DNA of 64,000 nucleotides, from assembly GCF_021432065.1 (NCBI RefSeq), contig NZ_CP090364.1:930001-994000 (forward strand), read 5' to 3'. The position numbers were made by a program, and so were the translations under genes. The DNA comes from Photobacterium sp. TLY01. GTDB taxonomy: Bacteria > Pseudomonadota > Gammaproteobacteria > Enterobacterales > Vibrionaceae. The notes beneath the pieces were generated by a model. The model searched no databases, was not told the origin of the DNA, and saw only the letters and a list, made by a program, of their open reading frames with translations. Shown here one piece after another: positions 1-9,056 of the stretch; the first letter of the stretch is position 1; every line of letters starts with the position of its first letter.

Positions 1-1004
1 ATGTTAGTGGCGACCCAGTCGGCGTCGAAATAGGTATCCAGATAGCGTTCGCCACTGTCGCACAGCAAGGTCACGATTGAACCTTGTTCACCGCGGGCTT
101 TCATGTCGCTGGCGAGTTGCAGCACACCGTACAGGTTGGTGCCGGTAGAGGCGCCGGCTTTGCGGCCCAGCAGTTTTTCCAGCCAGTGAACGGTAGCGAT
201 ACTTGCCGCATCGGGAATGGTGCGCATCTCATCGACCACATCCGGAATAAAGCTGGGTTCGACACGCGGACGGCCAATCCCTTCAATGCGGCTGCCACGC
301 TCCCCTTTCAGGGCCGGATCCCGGGTGAGGTAGTAATCGTGGAAGACCGAATGCTCAGGATCCACTACACACAGTTGGGTGCCGTGCATCTGATAGCGAA
401 TATAGCGGCCGATAGTGGCGGAGGTGCCGCCTGTACCGGCACTCATGACAATCCATGTCGGGACAGGGTGTGCCTCTAACTGCATCTGCTCAAAAATGCT
501 CTTGGCAATATTGTTATTGCCCCGCCAGTCAGTGGCACGTTCCGCATAGGTGAACTGATCCATGTAATGACCGTTCAGTTTTTCAGCCAAACGACGAGAT
601 TCGTCATAGATCTGGCAAGGGTCGTCTACAAAATGTGCCTGGCCGCCATAGAATTCAATTTGTTCAATTTTTTTACGGGCAGTCCGGCGCGGTACAACGG
701 CAATAAACGGCAGGCCCAGCAGCCGGGCGAAATAGGCCTCAGAAACTGCAGTGCTGCCTGATGAGGACTCGATGATCGTGGTGTGCTCGCCAATCCAGCC
801 ATTGCACAGGCTATAAAGGAAAAGAGACCGGGCCAGACGGTGCTTCAGGCTGCCGGTGGGGTGGGTGCTTTCATCTTTCAGATACAGGTCGATCCCTTCG
901 ATGGCCGGAATATCCAGTTTGATGAGATGGGTATCGGCAGAGCGCTGAAAGTCGGCTTCGATTTTTCTGATGGCCTGGTTCACCCAGAGTGGATCGTGAC
1001 GCAT
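1..1004 (-). CDS. cdsH: PLP-dependent cysteine desulfhydrase, CdsH-like (3' end beyond window)
   Basis: Fold-type II PLP enzyme of the cysteine synthase/cystathionine beta-synthase family. It probably degrades excess L-cysteine to pyruvate, ammonia and sulfide in the cytoplasm. About 334 codons are visible from an ATG at 1004; the stop lies left of base 1. The PLP lysine sits in GSLKHR (about K54), followed by a serine/glycine-rich substrate loop (SSSGSTA) and a glycine-rich phosphate loop (SAGTGGTSA). The gene is divergent from decR. In Salmonella the cysteine desulfhydrase cdsH is likewise next to ybaO/decR, whose product senses cysteine, and this context favours desulfhydrase over biosynthetic cysteine synthase. 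What is inferred: the catabolic direction and control by the neighbouring regulator. A generic cysteine synthase paralogue cannot be excluded from sequence alone. Confidence 0.8.
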   Translation of the reverse strand, partial: MRHDPLWVNQAIRKIEADFQRSADTHLIKLDIPAIEGIDLYLKDESTHPTGSLKHRLARSLFLYSLCNGWIGEHTTIIESSSGSTAVSEAYFARLLGLPFIAVVPRRTARKKIEQIEFYGGQAHFVDDPCQIYDESRRLAEKLNGHYMDQFTYAERATDWRGNNNIAKSIFEQMQLEAHPVPTWIVMSAGTGGTSATIGRYIRYQMHGTQLCVVDPEHSVFHDYYLTRDPALKGERGSRIEGIGRPRVEPSFIPDVVDEMRTIPDAASIATVHWLEKLLGRKAGASTGTNLYGVLQLASDMKARGEQGSIVTLLCDSGERYLDTYFDADWVATN

Positions 1005-1138
1005 GAAACATCCTTGAAAATGGCTGATTAACTGAGTGAAAGTTTACGCGAACGAGCGGAAATTTCTTTGCTATTATTATTGTTGCTTTGATTAATTATA
1101 GAAATTTTTTCTTCATAATGGATTTTTCAGGGAAAAAT

Positions 1139-1615
1139 ATGGCCGAAAAAAAGATAGCGGAGATAGATACCACGGATCGATTATTGCTGGATTTGCTGCA
1201 AATGGATGCCAGTCTGTCACTCAACGATTTAGCCGACGCGGTTAATCTGACCACCACACCATGCTGGAAACGGCTAAAACGGCTGGAAGAAGCGGGAATC
1301 CTGAAACGGCGGGTGGCCTTGCTGGATCCGGTCAAATTAGGCCTGTCATTCATTGCCTTTGTCCAGATAAAAACCAGCGATCATTCACAAGAGTGGTATC
1401 ACCGTTTTGTTGCGACCGTGAGTGAATTTCCGGAAGTGATGGAGTTCTACCGCATGGCTGGTGAATATGACTACATGATGAAAGTGCAGATGGCAGATAT
1501 GGCTGCGTTTGACAGTTTTTATAAAAAACTGGTCAACAGTATCAGCGGATTAACCAATGTGACTTCTACCTTTGCGATGGAGCCCCTGAAATACACCACA
1601 GCGTTACCTTTATAA
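1139..1615 (+). CDS. decR: Lrp/AsnC-family cysteine-responsive regulator DecR (YbaO)
   Basis: DNA-binding activator of cysteine detoxification, 158 aa. An N-terminal helix-turn-helix of about 60 residues contains the run [15 protein letters not shown], essentially that of E. coli DecR/YbaO. A C-terminal ligand-binding RAM domain follows ([10 protein letters not shown], then [10 protein letters not shown]). I chose the ATG at 1139 because an AGGG purine stretch precedes it; in-frame upstream ATGs at 1118 and 1088 lack one and would add residues absent from the family. It is divergent from the cysteine desulfhydrase and upstream of mdlAB, the same order as in E. coli (ybaO-mdlA-mdlB). The 134-bp intergenic region should hold both promoters and a DecR site, but I could not define the operator. 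Confidence 0.92.
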   Translation: MAEKKIAEIDTTDRLLLDLLQMDASLSLNDLADAVNLTTTPCWKRLKRLEEAGILKRRVALLDPVKLGLSFIAFVQIKTSDHSQEWYHRFVATVSEFPEVMEFYRMAGEYDYMMKVQMADMAAFDSFYKKLVNSISGLTNVTSTFAMEPLKYTTALPL

Positions 1616-1874
1616 ATCTCTGATTTGTATTGAAAAAGCACTGTATGAAAACAAATATTCCGTTAACACCGTAAAAATAGGCAGCATCACCTGCTGTTTT
1701 GCTGCCATTCCTTACATTTGGGTTGATAATTAGCCTGTCTTTTTGCCAATATGTTGCTCAATTGTCACTTCAGTGTGACGGGCGATTTTATCCTCTCGAT
1801 CCACCCGAATTTATAATATTTTTCTGTTCTTCCGCTTACTTCTCGTGAGCAGAGCGTGTTTTGCTGGAGGAAAC

Positions 1875-3620
1875 ATGCAGGTTTTTTGGCAACTCAGATG
1901 GTACTTTCGGCAAGAATGGCGGCGCTATGGCGGCGCAATTGCGATTTTTGTCATCATTGCCTTTTTTGAACTGATCCCGCCCCGGGCCGTGGGTTGGATC
2001 GTCGACGGTGTGGTCGAAGGGCAAATGACCATCAACACCATGCTGATGTGGCTGGGCGGACTGGCCGCGATGTGGGGGCTGGTTTATGTGCTGCGGATCG
2101 TCTGGCGTCTGTGGTTGTTTGGCAGTGCTGCGAAACTGGGCACTGTGCTCAGAGACAAGCTCTATCGCCATTTTACCCGGCAGGCGCCGAATTTTTTTGA
2201 GCGCCACAAAACCGGCGATCTGATGGCCCGCTCAACCAATGATGTCAATGCGTTGGTGATGACCGCCGGCGAAGGCGTACTGACCGCGGCGGACTCGCTG
2301 ATCACCGGCCTGGCGGTTTTGCTGATCATGACGACCCAGCTCAGCTGGCAGCTGACCATTTTGGCGCTCCTGCCGATGCCCGTGATGGCCTTGCTGGTCT
2401 CACGTTTTGGCAGCCAGTTGCATGACAGGTTCAGCGAATCGCAGGCAGCTTTTTCTGCCCTGACAGACACCACCCAGGAGTCGCTGAACGGCGTCAGGAT
2501 GATCCGCGCCTTTGGTCTGGAGCAACGGCAGCAGGCCGCATTTGAGAAAGTCGTTGACCATGCCGGGGAAAAGAACTTCGGTGTGGTCAAAGTAGATGCC
2601 AAGTTTGACCCTGTGATCCAGTTAACTATCGGAATGTCTTTTTTCCTCAGTGTCGGCGGCGGGGCTTATCTGATTCACCAGGGCGAGCTGACTCTGGGCG
2701 ATCTGACCGCGTTTACCCTCTATCAGGGCTTGATGATCTGGCCAATGCTGGCCATTGCCTGGTTGTTCAATATTCTTGAGCGCGGCTCGGCGGCATGGAA
2801 ACGCCTGCAGGAGATCCTGGAGCAGGCCCCGACGATTGTCAGTGGCACCCAGGCACTGCCGGACACCCGTCAGGCGCTGGATATTCGGATCGAGGCGTTT
2901 TCCTGGCCGCAGCAACGCCAGCCCGCGCTGCAGGCGCTGGCGATCCAACTACCGGCGGGTCAGATGCTGGGGCTGGCCGGACCGGTCGGTTGCGGCAAGT
3001 CTACCTTGCTGGCGCTGTTGCTACGCCAGCAGGAACTGAGCCAAGGGAAAATTACCTATGGCGGCGTGTGCATCCGCGACGCGGTACTGGAGCAATGGCG
3101 CGGCCGTTTTGCTGTGGTCAGTCAGAGCCCGTTTCTATTTTCCCGCTCGATCGCCGAAAACATTGCGCTCGGCAAGCCGGATGCCAGTCTGGATGCCATA
3201 CGTCACGCTGCCGGATTAGCCTGTATTGATGAAGACATCATGCTGTTTCCCGAAGGGTATAACACTCTGGTTGGAGAGAAAGGCATCACGCTGTCCGGTG
3301 GTCAGAAACAGCGTATCGCGATAGCCCGGGCGCTGCTGCTCAACGCTGAAATTCTGGTGCTGGATGATGCGCTGTCGGCTGTCGATGGCAAAACAGAACA
3401 CAGGATCTTGCATAATCTGCGCAATCAGCCTCAGCGGCAGACCGTGATTGTCATTGCCCATCGCCTGACCGCGCTGGAGCAGGCTGATGAAATCGTCGTG
3501 CTGCAACAAGGCCAGGTGAGCGAGCGCGGAAAACACGCCGCTCTGCTGAGCAACGATGACTGGTACGCCGAGATGTACCGCTACCAGAAACTGGAACAAG
3601 CCATTGAGGAGGGGCAATGA
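1875..3620 (+). CDS. mdlA: ABC exporter half-transporter MdlA
   Basis: Inner-membrane multidrug-type ABC half-transporter, 581 aa, expected to work as a heterodimer with MdlB. An N-terminal six-helix transmembrane domain (about residues 10-310) is followed by an ATPase domain with Walker A GPVGCGKST near 368, signature LSGGQKQR near 472 and Walker B ILVLDD near 493. A signature-proximal D-loop (SAVDG) and an H-loop (IAHR) are also present. Walker B ends in DD rather than DE, so its site may be the degenerate one of the pair. The ATG at 1875 has a strong GGAGGA ribosome-binding site; the upstream GTG at 1845 does not. It is translationally coupled to mdlB by an ATGA overlap. The substrate is unknown. 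Confidence 0.92.
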   Translation: MQVFWQLRWYFRQEWRRYGGAIAIFVIIAFFELIPPRAVGWIVDGVVEGQMTINTMLMWLGGLAAMWGLVYVLRIVWRLWLFGSAAKLGTVLRDKLYRHFTRQAPNFFERHKTGDLMARSTNDVNALVMTAGEGVLTAADSLITGLAVLLIMTTQLSWQLTILALLPMPVMALLVSRFGSQLHDRFSESQAAFSALTDTTQESLNGVRMIRAFGLEQRQQAAFEKVVDHAGEKNFGVVKVDAKFDPVIQLTIGMSFFLSVGGGAYLIHQGELTLGDLTAFTLYQGLMIWPMLAIAWLFNILERGSAAWKRLQEILEQAPTIVSGTQALPDTRQALDIRIEAFSWPQQRQPALQALAIQLPAGQMLGLAGPVGCGKSTLLALLLRQQELSQGKITYGGVCIRDAVLEQWRGRFAVVSQSPFLFSRSIAENIALGKPDASLDAIRHAAGLACIDEDIMLFPEGYNTLVGEKGITLSGGQKQRIAIARALLLNAEILVLDDALSAVDGKTEHRILHNLRNQPQRQTVIVIAHRLTALEQADEIVVLQQGQVSERGKHAALLSNDDWYAEMYRYQKLEQAIEEGQ

Positions 3621-5401
3621 AAAGACAGGCAGTTAACCGGGCGGTACTCCAACGGCTGCTCAGATACGCGCTGGACGATAAGCGCAACCTGTTCATTGCG
3701 ATTGCGCTCTTGTTTGTGGCCTCTCTGGCGGATGTGTCCGGTCCCTGGTTGCTGCAGCGTTTCATCGACCATTACATTGCTGTTGATCAGTTTCCGGTGG
3801 CTGATGTGGCGACACTGGTGGCGGCGTATATCGCGCTGATGATTCTGGCGGGTGTGTTTAAGTATGCCCAGTCACTGCGTTTTAATCAGATTGCCATCGG
3901 CGTGGTGCAGAAAGTCCGTAAGCAATTGTTTGCCCGGGTGATGAATCAGCCTTTGTCGGCGTTTGATTACATGCCCAGTGGCAAGCTGATTTCCAGACTG
4001 ACCAATGACACTGAATCCATTAAAGATTTTTATGTTTTCGTCATTGCGACTTTTTTAAAGAACGTCACGCTGATTGTGGTGATGCTCACTGTGATGTTTA
4101 TCATGAGCTGGCGTCTGACGCTGGTGGTACTGGCGTTGTTGCCGGTTGTGGTGGGCGTGATGGTGGTGTACCAGCACAAAAGTGCCAGTGCTTATCGACG
4201 CATGCGCGATTTGCTGGCGGACATCAACTCTTCGATGAGCGAGTCCATTCAGGGGATGAGTCTGATCCAGCTCATGCGACAGGAAAAAGCGTTCAGCGCC
4301 TACTTTGCCGGGCTGACCGATCAGCACCTCAAGGCGCAAATCGGCGTGACCAAACTGAACAGCGTACTACTGCGGCCCCTGATTGATTTGCTGTCAGGGA
4401 TAGCCTTGCTGACGCTGGTGGCGCTGTTTGGTGTGGGTGGCACCGAGCTGATCGGGGTCGGGGTGTTGTATGCATTTCTGAGCTATCTGGGGCGGGTCAC
4501 CGAGCCGCTGATCGAAATGACACAGCAGTTATCTTTGTTGCAGCAGGCACTGGTAGCCAGCGAGCGCATTTTTGCGCTGATCGATTCACGCCAGCAAGCG
4601 TACGGTGAAGATGAAAGGCCACTGACCAGCGGGCATCTGGCGTGCCGACGTCTGAGTTTTAGTTATGACGGCAAGCAAAAGGTGCTGAACAACATCGATA
4701 TTGAACTGCCGCATCAAGGGTTTCTGGCGCTGGTGGGTCATACCGGCAGCGGCAAAAGTACCCTGGCCTCGCTCATGATGGGGTTTTATCCCAGCTCAGA
4801 AGGTGGCGTCGAGTTAGACGGCCGCCCATTGGAAAGCCTGAGCCGATCTGTGCTGCGTCAGGGCATTGCCATGGTCCAGCAGGATCCGCACGTACTGAGT
4901 GACACCGTGAGAGAAAATGTCAGCCTGGGTCGGGAGATGACCGATGATCAGATCTGGCATGCCTTAGAGACGGTCGGCCTGGCCGGACAGATAAAGCAGT
5001 ATGAGTTCGGTTTAGACACTGTGCTGGGGGGCGGAGAAGTGAACCTGTCGGCCGGACAGAAGCAGTTACTGGCGCTGGCACGCGTGCTGGTCGAGCAGCC
5101 GAAAGTGCTGATCTTGGATGAAGCGACCGCCAATATAGACTCAGGGACAGAGCAAAAAATTCAGCATACGCTTTCGGTGCTGCGTCAGAACATGAGCATT
5201 GTGGTGATTGCGCACCGGCTTTCAACCATCATGGATGCTGATGAGATTGTGGTATTGCACCACGGCGAAGTGATTGAAAGAGGCACGCATTTTAGTTTGC
5301 TTTCTGAGCGAAAACAGTACTGGCAAATGTACCAGTTGCAGCAGGCGAGTGATCACCTCCACCATTTGGAAGAAGCATCCACCGAGACAGCAGAAAATTG
5401 A
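3617..5401 (+). CDS. mdlB: ABC exporter half-transporter MdlB
   Basis: Partner of MdlA, 594 aa: transmembrane domain at about residues 15-320, then an ATPase domain with Walker A GHTGSGKST near 373. The signature is LSAGQKQL near 477, and Walker B ends in the canonical glutamate (VLILDEAT), so this half supplies a consensus Walker B. The start overlaps the mdlA stop by four bases and is preceded by GAGGAGGGG. Length and order match E. coli MdlB. The signature carries alanine in place of the second position glycine (LSAGQ rather than LSGGQ), as often seen in heterodimeric exporters. Confidence 0.92.
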   Translation: MKRQAVNRAVLQRLLRYALDDKRNLFIAIALLFVASLADVSGPWLLQRFIDHYIAVDQFPVADVATLVAAYIALMILAGVFKYAQSLRFNQIAIGVVQKVRKQLFARVMNQPLSAFDYMPSGKLISRLTNDTESIKDFYVFVIATFLKNVTLIVVMLTVMFIMSWRLTLVVLALLPVVVGVMVVYQHKSASAYRRMRDLLADINSSMSESIQGMSLIQLMRQEKAFSAYFAGLTDQHLKAQIGVTKLNSVLLRPLIDLLSGIALLTLVALFGVGGTELIGVGVLYAFLSYLGRVTEPLIEMTQQLSLLQQALVASERIFALIDSRQQAYGEDERPLTSGHLACRRLSFSYDGKQKVLNNIDIELPHQGFLALVGHTGSGKSTLASLMMGFYPSSEGGVELDGRPLESLSRSVLRQGIAMVQQDPHVLSDTVRENVSLGREMTDDQIWHALETVGLAGQIKQYEFGLDTVLGGGEVNLSAGQKQLLALARVLVEQPKVLILDEATANIDSGTEQKIQHTLSVLRQNMSIVVIAHRLSTIMDADEIVVLHHGEVIERGTHFSLLSERKQYWQMYQLQQASDHLHHLEEASTETAEN

Positions 5402-5441
5402 CATCACCCTGACAAAAATGTACAAGTCATTCACTATAAAT

Positions 5442-5484
5442 GGCTCCCGGGACAATGGTGGCATATCGCCAATCCGGGAGCTTT
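5442..5484 (+). terminator. possible terminator hairpin after mdlB
   Basis: An 8-bp perfect stem, GCTCCCGG pairing with CCGGGAGC, encloses a 23-base loop and is followed only by a short TTT. It lies between the mdlB stop and the convergent tesB stop, where a bidirectional terminator is expected. The weak U-tract keeps confidence low. Confidence 0.4.
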
Positions 5485-5533
5485 GCCGTGAGTGAGTACT
5501 TATGTGCTGTGAGATGAATGTCTGTCTGATGAA

Positions 5534-6400
5534 TCAGTCTTCACGCTTGCGCATCAAACCTTCCTGCACGGCGGAAGCAACCAATTCGCCGTCACGGTTA
5601 TAAATCTCCCCCCGGACCAGACCGCGTGAACCGCTGGCTGATGGACTGTCAATGACATACAGCAGCCAGTCGTCCATACGAAACGGGCGGTGGAACCACA
5701 TGGAGTGATCGATGGTGGCCACCTGCATTTTCGGGGTCAGTAAGGTGACGCCATGGGGTTGCAGGGCAGTGACCAGAAATCCCCAGTCAGAGGCATAAGC
5801 CAGCAGATACTGGTGAATGCGAGGATCGTTCAACATTTCACCATTGGCTCTTATCCATAGGTATTGTTTGGCCGCCTCTGATTGAGGATGGAGCGGATTG
5901 ATCACTGTGACCGGACGCACTTCAATCGGTCGCTCGCAGCCAAAGGTCTCGACAAATTTGCGGGGCAGCTGGTCTGCGATGGCTTTGACATGGTCTTGTT
6001 CTGATTTCAGCGATTCGGGTGGTGGCACATCTTCAGGCATCGGAAACTGGTGATTAAAGCCGTCTTCCAGCGCCTGATAAGACGCGGTCAGGTAAAAGAT
6101 AGGGCGACCGTTCTGAATCGCTTTGACCCGACGGGTGCTGAAGCTTTTGCCGTCACGCAGGTTTTCGACATCGTAGATAATCGGTTTTTGCGGATCGCCC
6201 GGCAGCAGGAAGTAGCTGTGGAAGGAATGGACAAACCGGTTCTCCGGCACAGTTTCTTTTGCTGCTGAAAGGGATTGTCCGATGACCTGACCACCATAGA
6301 CCTGGGGTAAACCAAGATGTTCACTCTGACCGCGGAACAGACCTTGTTCCAGTTGTTCTAAGTGCAACAGATTGAGAAGTTCGTTCAGTTCTTTGCTCAT
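5534..6400 (-). CDS. tesB: acyl-CoA thioesterase II TesB
   Basis: Cytoplasmic thioesterase that hydrolyses medium and long-chain acyl-CoA, 288 aa, the normal length for TesB. Two hotdog folds are visible: the N-terminal half ([21 protein letters not shown], cut here to its core FRGQS...GGQVIGQ) and the C-terminal half with the active-site region [10 protein letters not shown] and the closing motif [12 protein letters not shown] chose the ATG at 6400 (MSKELNELL), which has GGAG upstream; the longer frame to 6514 runs into the ybaY promoter region. It is divergent from ybaY, as in E. coli, where tesB and ybaY are neighbours. Confidence 0.93.
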   Translation of the reverse strand: MSKELNELLNLLHLEQLEQGLFRGQSEHLGLPQVYGGQVIGQSLSAAKETVPENRFVHSFHSYFLLPGDPQKPIIYDVENLRDGKSFSTRRVKAIQNGRPIFYLTASYQALEDGFNHQFPMPEDVPPPESLKSEQDHVKAIADQLPRKFVETFGCERPIEVRPVTVINPLHPQSEAAKQYLWIRANGEMLNDPRIHQYLLAYASDWGFLVTALQPHGVTLLTPKMQVATIDHSMWFHRPFRMDDWLLYVIDSPSASGSRGLVRGEIYNRDGELVASAVQEGLMRKRED

Positions 6401-6529
6401 CGGAGCTCCAGTTATAATGCTATTATTAGCCAAATTTTTACAGTTAGTTATCCATAAACTCAAGGTGAAAGGTTCCGAAGTGTTAGAACCATCAGTTTGT
6501 GGGAGGAATATCAAGGGCAGGGTACAACG

Positions 6530-6952
6530 ATGAAAAAGATGTTTGCGTTACTAACCTTATTGGTCACGGCTATGGTTATCTCAGCATGTACAAATATGAT
6601 CAATAAAGATGCAGGTGTCGGAAAAGTTGAAGGTAATCTGACTTATCGTGAGCGTATGGCGCTTCCTGATGATGCGCTGATTACGGTGACCTTGTCAGAT
6701 GTTTCTCTGATGGATGCGCCCGCGAAAGTGATCAGCCGCCAGTCGTATCTGGCTGCAGGCAAGCAGGTGCCTTTTTCGTTCAGCCTTCAGTATATGGAAG
6801 AAGAGATTAAGCCATCTCATACCTATGCTGTGAGCGCTCGAATCGAAGTGAACGGTCAACTGCTGTTCATCACAGACACCGCCAATCATGTGATTACCGA
6901 TCCGGCCAAAACTACTCAGCTGGATCTGATGCTGGTACGCGTCAGCCAGTAA
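6530..6952 (+). CDS. ybaY: YbaY-family lipoprotein
   Basis: Predicted lipoprotein of 140 aa with a basic N-terminus, a hydrophobic stretch and a lipobox ending VISAC (cysteine near residue 21), so it is likely anchored in the outer membrane. The remainder is a beta-rich domain of the YbaY/YscW type with the typical segment [16 protein letters not shown]. In E. coli ybaY is a neighbour of tesB and ybaZ, and the order is kept here. Its function is not established. I chose the ATG at 6530 because the signal peptide begins there; the upstream start at 6497 would add residues in front of it. It ends just before a clear terminator. Confidence 0.88.
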   Translation: MKKMFALLTLLVTAMVISACTNMINKDAGVGKVEGNLTYRERMALPDDALITVTLSDVSLMDAPAKVISRQSYLAAGKQVPFSFSLQYMEEEIKPSHTYAVSARIEVNGQLLFITDTANHVITDPAKTTQLDLMLVRVSQ

Positions 6953-6971
6953 TCTCTGAATCAGAATCCTC

Positions 6972-6997
6972 AAAGCCCGGCCATCGCCGGGCTTTTT
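6972..6997 (+). terminator. rho-independent terminator of ybaY
   Basis: AGCCCGGC pairs with GCCGGGCT across a four-base loop and is followed by a run of T. It starts 20 bases after the ybaY stop codon. Confidence 0.9.
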
Positions 6998-7018
6998 GCA
7001 TTTGGCCATTCCGGGCTG

Positions 7019-7097
7019 TTGCTCTTGTTCCTCCCCTTGAAATGGAGAGGGAAGAGATCGGTATTTAATGTCGGGTACTTTGCTCTTGTTCCTCCCT
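7019..7097. repeat. 17-bp direct repeat, 61 bp apart
   Basis: The sequence TTGCTCTTGTTCCTCCC occurs at 7019-7035 and again at 7080-7096 in the gap between the ybaY terminator and the atl stop. Each copy is followed by a GA/GG-rich stretch that can partly pair with the CCTCC block (for example CCTCCC near 7092 with GGGGGAGG near 7105). It resembles a short dispersed intergenic repeat, but I cannot assign it to a known family. Confidence 0.6.
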
Positions 7098-7161
7098 CTC
7101 GTGGCGGGGGAGGTCAGGAGGGGGTCTTCAGGGCACCAAGTTTCGGGGGATTTTCTTACCG

Positions 7162-7476
7162 CTATACCTCCGGAAACCCGTCCCAGCGGTAACGCTTCAA
7201 AGAAATCCTGCCCGTAACAGAAACCTCAATGCCATCAGCAATCAGACATTGTCGCTGGCGCAGGAAGTCATCACCCTGCTGTGAGATTTTCCCCTGACTG
7301 TTGATCACCCGGAACCAGGGTAGCGTAGAACCTTCCGGCAACTGGCCTAACAGTTTTCCCACATGACGGGCATAACCGGGAAAGCCTGCAAAGCGGGCAA
7401 TATCACCGTAAGTTGACACTTTGCCAAAAGGAATCTGCGCGATCTGGCTGTAGATTTGATGCTTAAAGTCGTCCAT
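7162..7476 (-). CDS. atl: alkyltransferase-like protein Atl (YbaZ)
   Basis: DNA-binding protein related to O6-alkylguanine alkyltransferases, 104 aa. Such proteins recognise O6-alkylguanine lesions and hand them to nucleotide excision repair rather than reversing them. The active-site motif PCHR of true alkyltransferases reads PWFR here (STLPWFRVINSQG). The acceptor cysteine is tryptophan, as in E. coli YbaZ, and the following histidine is phenylalanine. The winged-helix part (KVSTYGDIARFAG, with an arginine finger region YARHVGKLL) is intact. The ATG at 7476 has AGGA upstream; an upstream ATG at 7515 would overlap the divergent gene. The position near tesB, ybaY and ffs matches E. coli. Confidence 0.9.
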   Translation of the reverse strand: MDDFKHQIYSQIAQIPFGKVSTYGDIARFAGFPGYARHVGKLLGQLPEGSTLPWFRVINSQGKISQQGDDFLRQRQCLIADGIEVSVTGRISLKRYRWDGFPEV

Positions 7477-7515
7477 ATTGGGATCCTGGGTAACAATTTG
7501 TGCAGGGAGGTGCAA

Positions 7516-8247
7516 ATGTTATATACCACAATCCTGGCTGTCATGAGCATGTTACTGACCATTGTCGGGGTCAGCGCCCTCGGGCTCGCACAGCATCATT
7601 TAACTGTGCTTGCGGTAGCTATCCCCGCGCTGTGGCTGTTGCCGCAAGGTGGTCTGCCTGCTGTGTTGCTGCTCATGGGCATCGGTATGTTTGGTGCCGT
7701 ATTGCCTTTTCAGCCACTCGCGCTTTCAGTGAGTCTGCTGATGATGCTGCCTGTCCTGACGATCTCTTTCTCACCCCGGGGAAACTGGCAGGTTGCGGCG
7801 TTACTCTTTGCTGTGGTGATCGCCATGGATGCCGGCTTGCTGGCCTTGCAGGGCGAAGCAAAGCTGGCGGGGCAGGCTGGTTACACCTTGCTGCAGGTGC
7901 TGGCGGTGTGTTTCATCTGGCTTGCCGCCCGTTACTGGCAACCGGTTCGAGCGAATTATGGCTGGCCATTACTGCTGGCGGTGCCTTTATGGCTTGGTGG
8001 GCTGGCATCGGCCGCATTGGTTGTCCTGTGTATCATCGGGGTCATCGTCGCACTTCAGACCCTCTATCAGCAGAATCAGCTGGTTTGGGTATCCAGACTC
8101 AATTGGGTCTTGCCGGCGATCGCGTTTGCTACCTTAGTGGTGATCCCTGAATTTGATGTGCCTAATCCTGTTTTAGTTGCCTGGCTGCTGGTACTGGGCA
8201 GTGCCTCACTGGCCGAATACTTACTGAACGAATTCGAAAGCAGTTAA
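7516..8247 (+). CDS. polytopic membrane protein of unknown function
   Basis: A 243-aa inner-membrane protein that is hydrophobic over almost its whole length, with about eight candidate transmembrane segments and short loops. I see no enzymatic or transport signature. I chose the ATG at 7516, six bases downstream of a GGGAGGTG ribosome-binding site; the frame is open further upstream but there overlaps atl. It is divergent from atl (39 bases between start codons) and upstream of ffs. I do not recognise the family. Weak possibilities are a transporter component or a DUF-type conserved Vibrionaceae membrane protein. Confidence 0.75.
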   Translation: MLYTTILAVMSMLLTIVGVSALGLAQHHLTVLAVAIPALWLLPQGGLPAVLLLMGIGMFGAVLPFQPLALSVSLLMMLPVLTISFSPRGNWQVAALLFAVVIAMDAGLLALQGEAKLAGQAGYTLLQVLAVCFIWLAARYWQPVRANYGWPLLLAVPLWLGGLASAALVVLCIIGVIVALQTLYQQNQLVWVSRLNWVLPAIAFATLVVIPEFDVPNPVLVAWLLVLGSASLAEYLLNEFESS

Positions 8248-8388
8248 AGGAAAACCGGCAGATGGGCAATATTCCAGCAGTCAGTAACACGCGCCCTGGC
8301 AATGCCTTGCATTGTCTTTGGGGTTAGTGGATAATCCCTCCCGTTCTCGCAATGACCTGAACGGTTAACCGTGAGAGATCGAATCTAT

Positions 8389-8503
8389 GGAGGCCCCCAT
8401 TGGTCCTCCCGCAACACTAACTCGTGAACCCGGTCAGGCCTGGAAGGGAGCAGCCGCAGCGAGCGACGTGTGTGCCGGGATGTGGCTGGTGGGGGTCTCC
8501 ACC
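8389..8503 (+). ncRNA. ffs: 4.5S RNA (bacterial signal recognition particle RNA)
   Basis: Small SRP RNA that binds Ffh. The apical core is nearly identical to E. coli ffs: GGTCAGGCCTGGAAGGGAGC followed by GCAGC, then GTGTGCCGGGATGTGGCTGG. The ends pair as GGAG-G-CCCCCA with TGGGGG-T-CTCC, giving a closed hairpin of about 112 nt from 8389 to 8500; the exact 3' end is estimated. It lies downstream of the ybaY/atl block, as in E. coli. Confidence 0.95.
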
Positions 8504-9056
8504 CATCTGGTGTTTGTCAATTTCCTGCTTCAAAAGTGACTTCTTGATTCTTTGAATTTCTCTGTGTTGCGATGTCCGCAGTCTGTTTATTTGTGTGTCT
8601 GTATATCTGTTCAAGCTAATCATCGATGCATGGTTTGTCTTTGGTAACGGTGCGGTAACCTGTTATTGGCCCCTTTTGAATTTTTCAGGTCCAGAAGAGC
8701 CGTTCCACAGGACTATTATTCCAGATGCAGCCAATGCCTACTCATGCCTTGTGTAATCCGGTAGCGCTATGGCCGTTGCCGGAGTTTACGCTTGATGTCG
8801 CGGGTAACCCAACCTCCATTGCTTCGGCAGCTTCTTTATTGCTGTAACTTGAGCAAGCACCAAACATAGCAGTTCTAATCAGGTGGCTAAATTAGCTATG
8901 CCACTACATCTTTGCTCCCCTCAAAGGTGTTTTTTATAAGCATTAAGTTTCATTTTTTATTATTTAACCGAATTGAAGGCGTCTCAATTATTAATTGGGT
9001 AGAGGTCCAAAAATAGGTTTAAGCTATAAATCTGGGCTTCTGAGGGGGGAGTGGGC
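8504..9056. other. intergenic region without a recognised gene
   Basis: About 550 bases between ffs and the molybdenum hydroxylase operon. It must hold that operon's promoter. I see no convincing ORF or tRNA. A direct repeat GGTAAC-N5-GGTAAC with an 11-bp period lies at 8643-8659 and could be a regulator site. I looked for a molybdenum-cofactor riboswitch fold and could not recognise one by eye. Confidence 0.5.

Noticed and set aside
8643..8659. Direct repeat GGTAAC-N5-GGTAAC with 11-bp period in the ffs-hydroxylase gap
   Set aside because: It could be an OmpR-family site, but it is about 400 bases from the next start codon and no neighbouring regulator fits. Left as a remark only.
8504..9056. 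Possible molybdenum-cofactor riboswitch upstream of the molybdenum enzyme operon
   Set aside because: I could not recognise the conserved stems by eye, so I do not claim it. A covariance-model search would decide.
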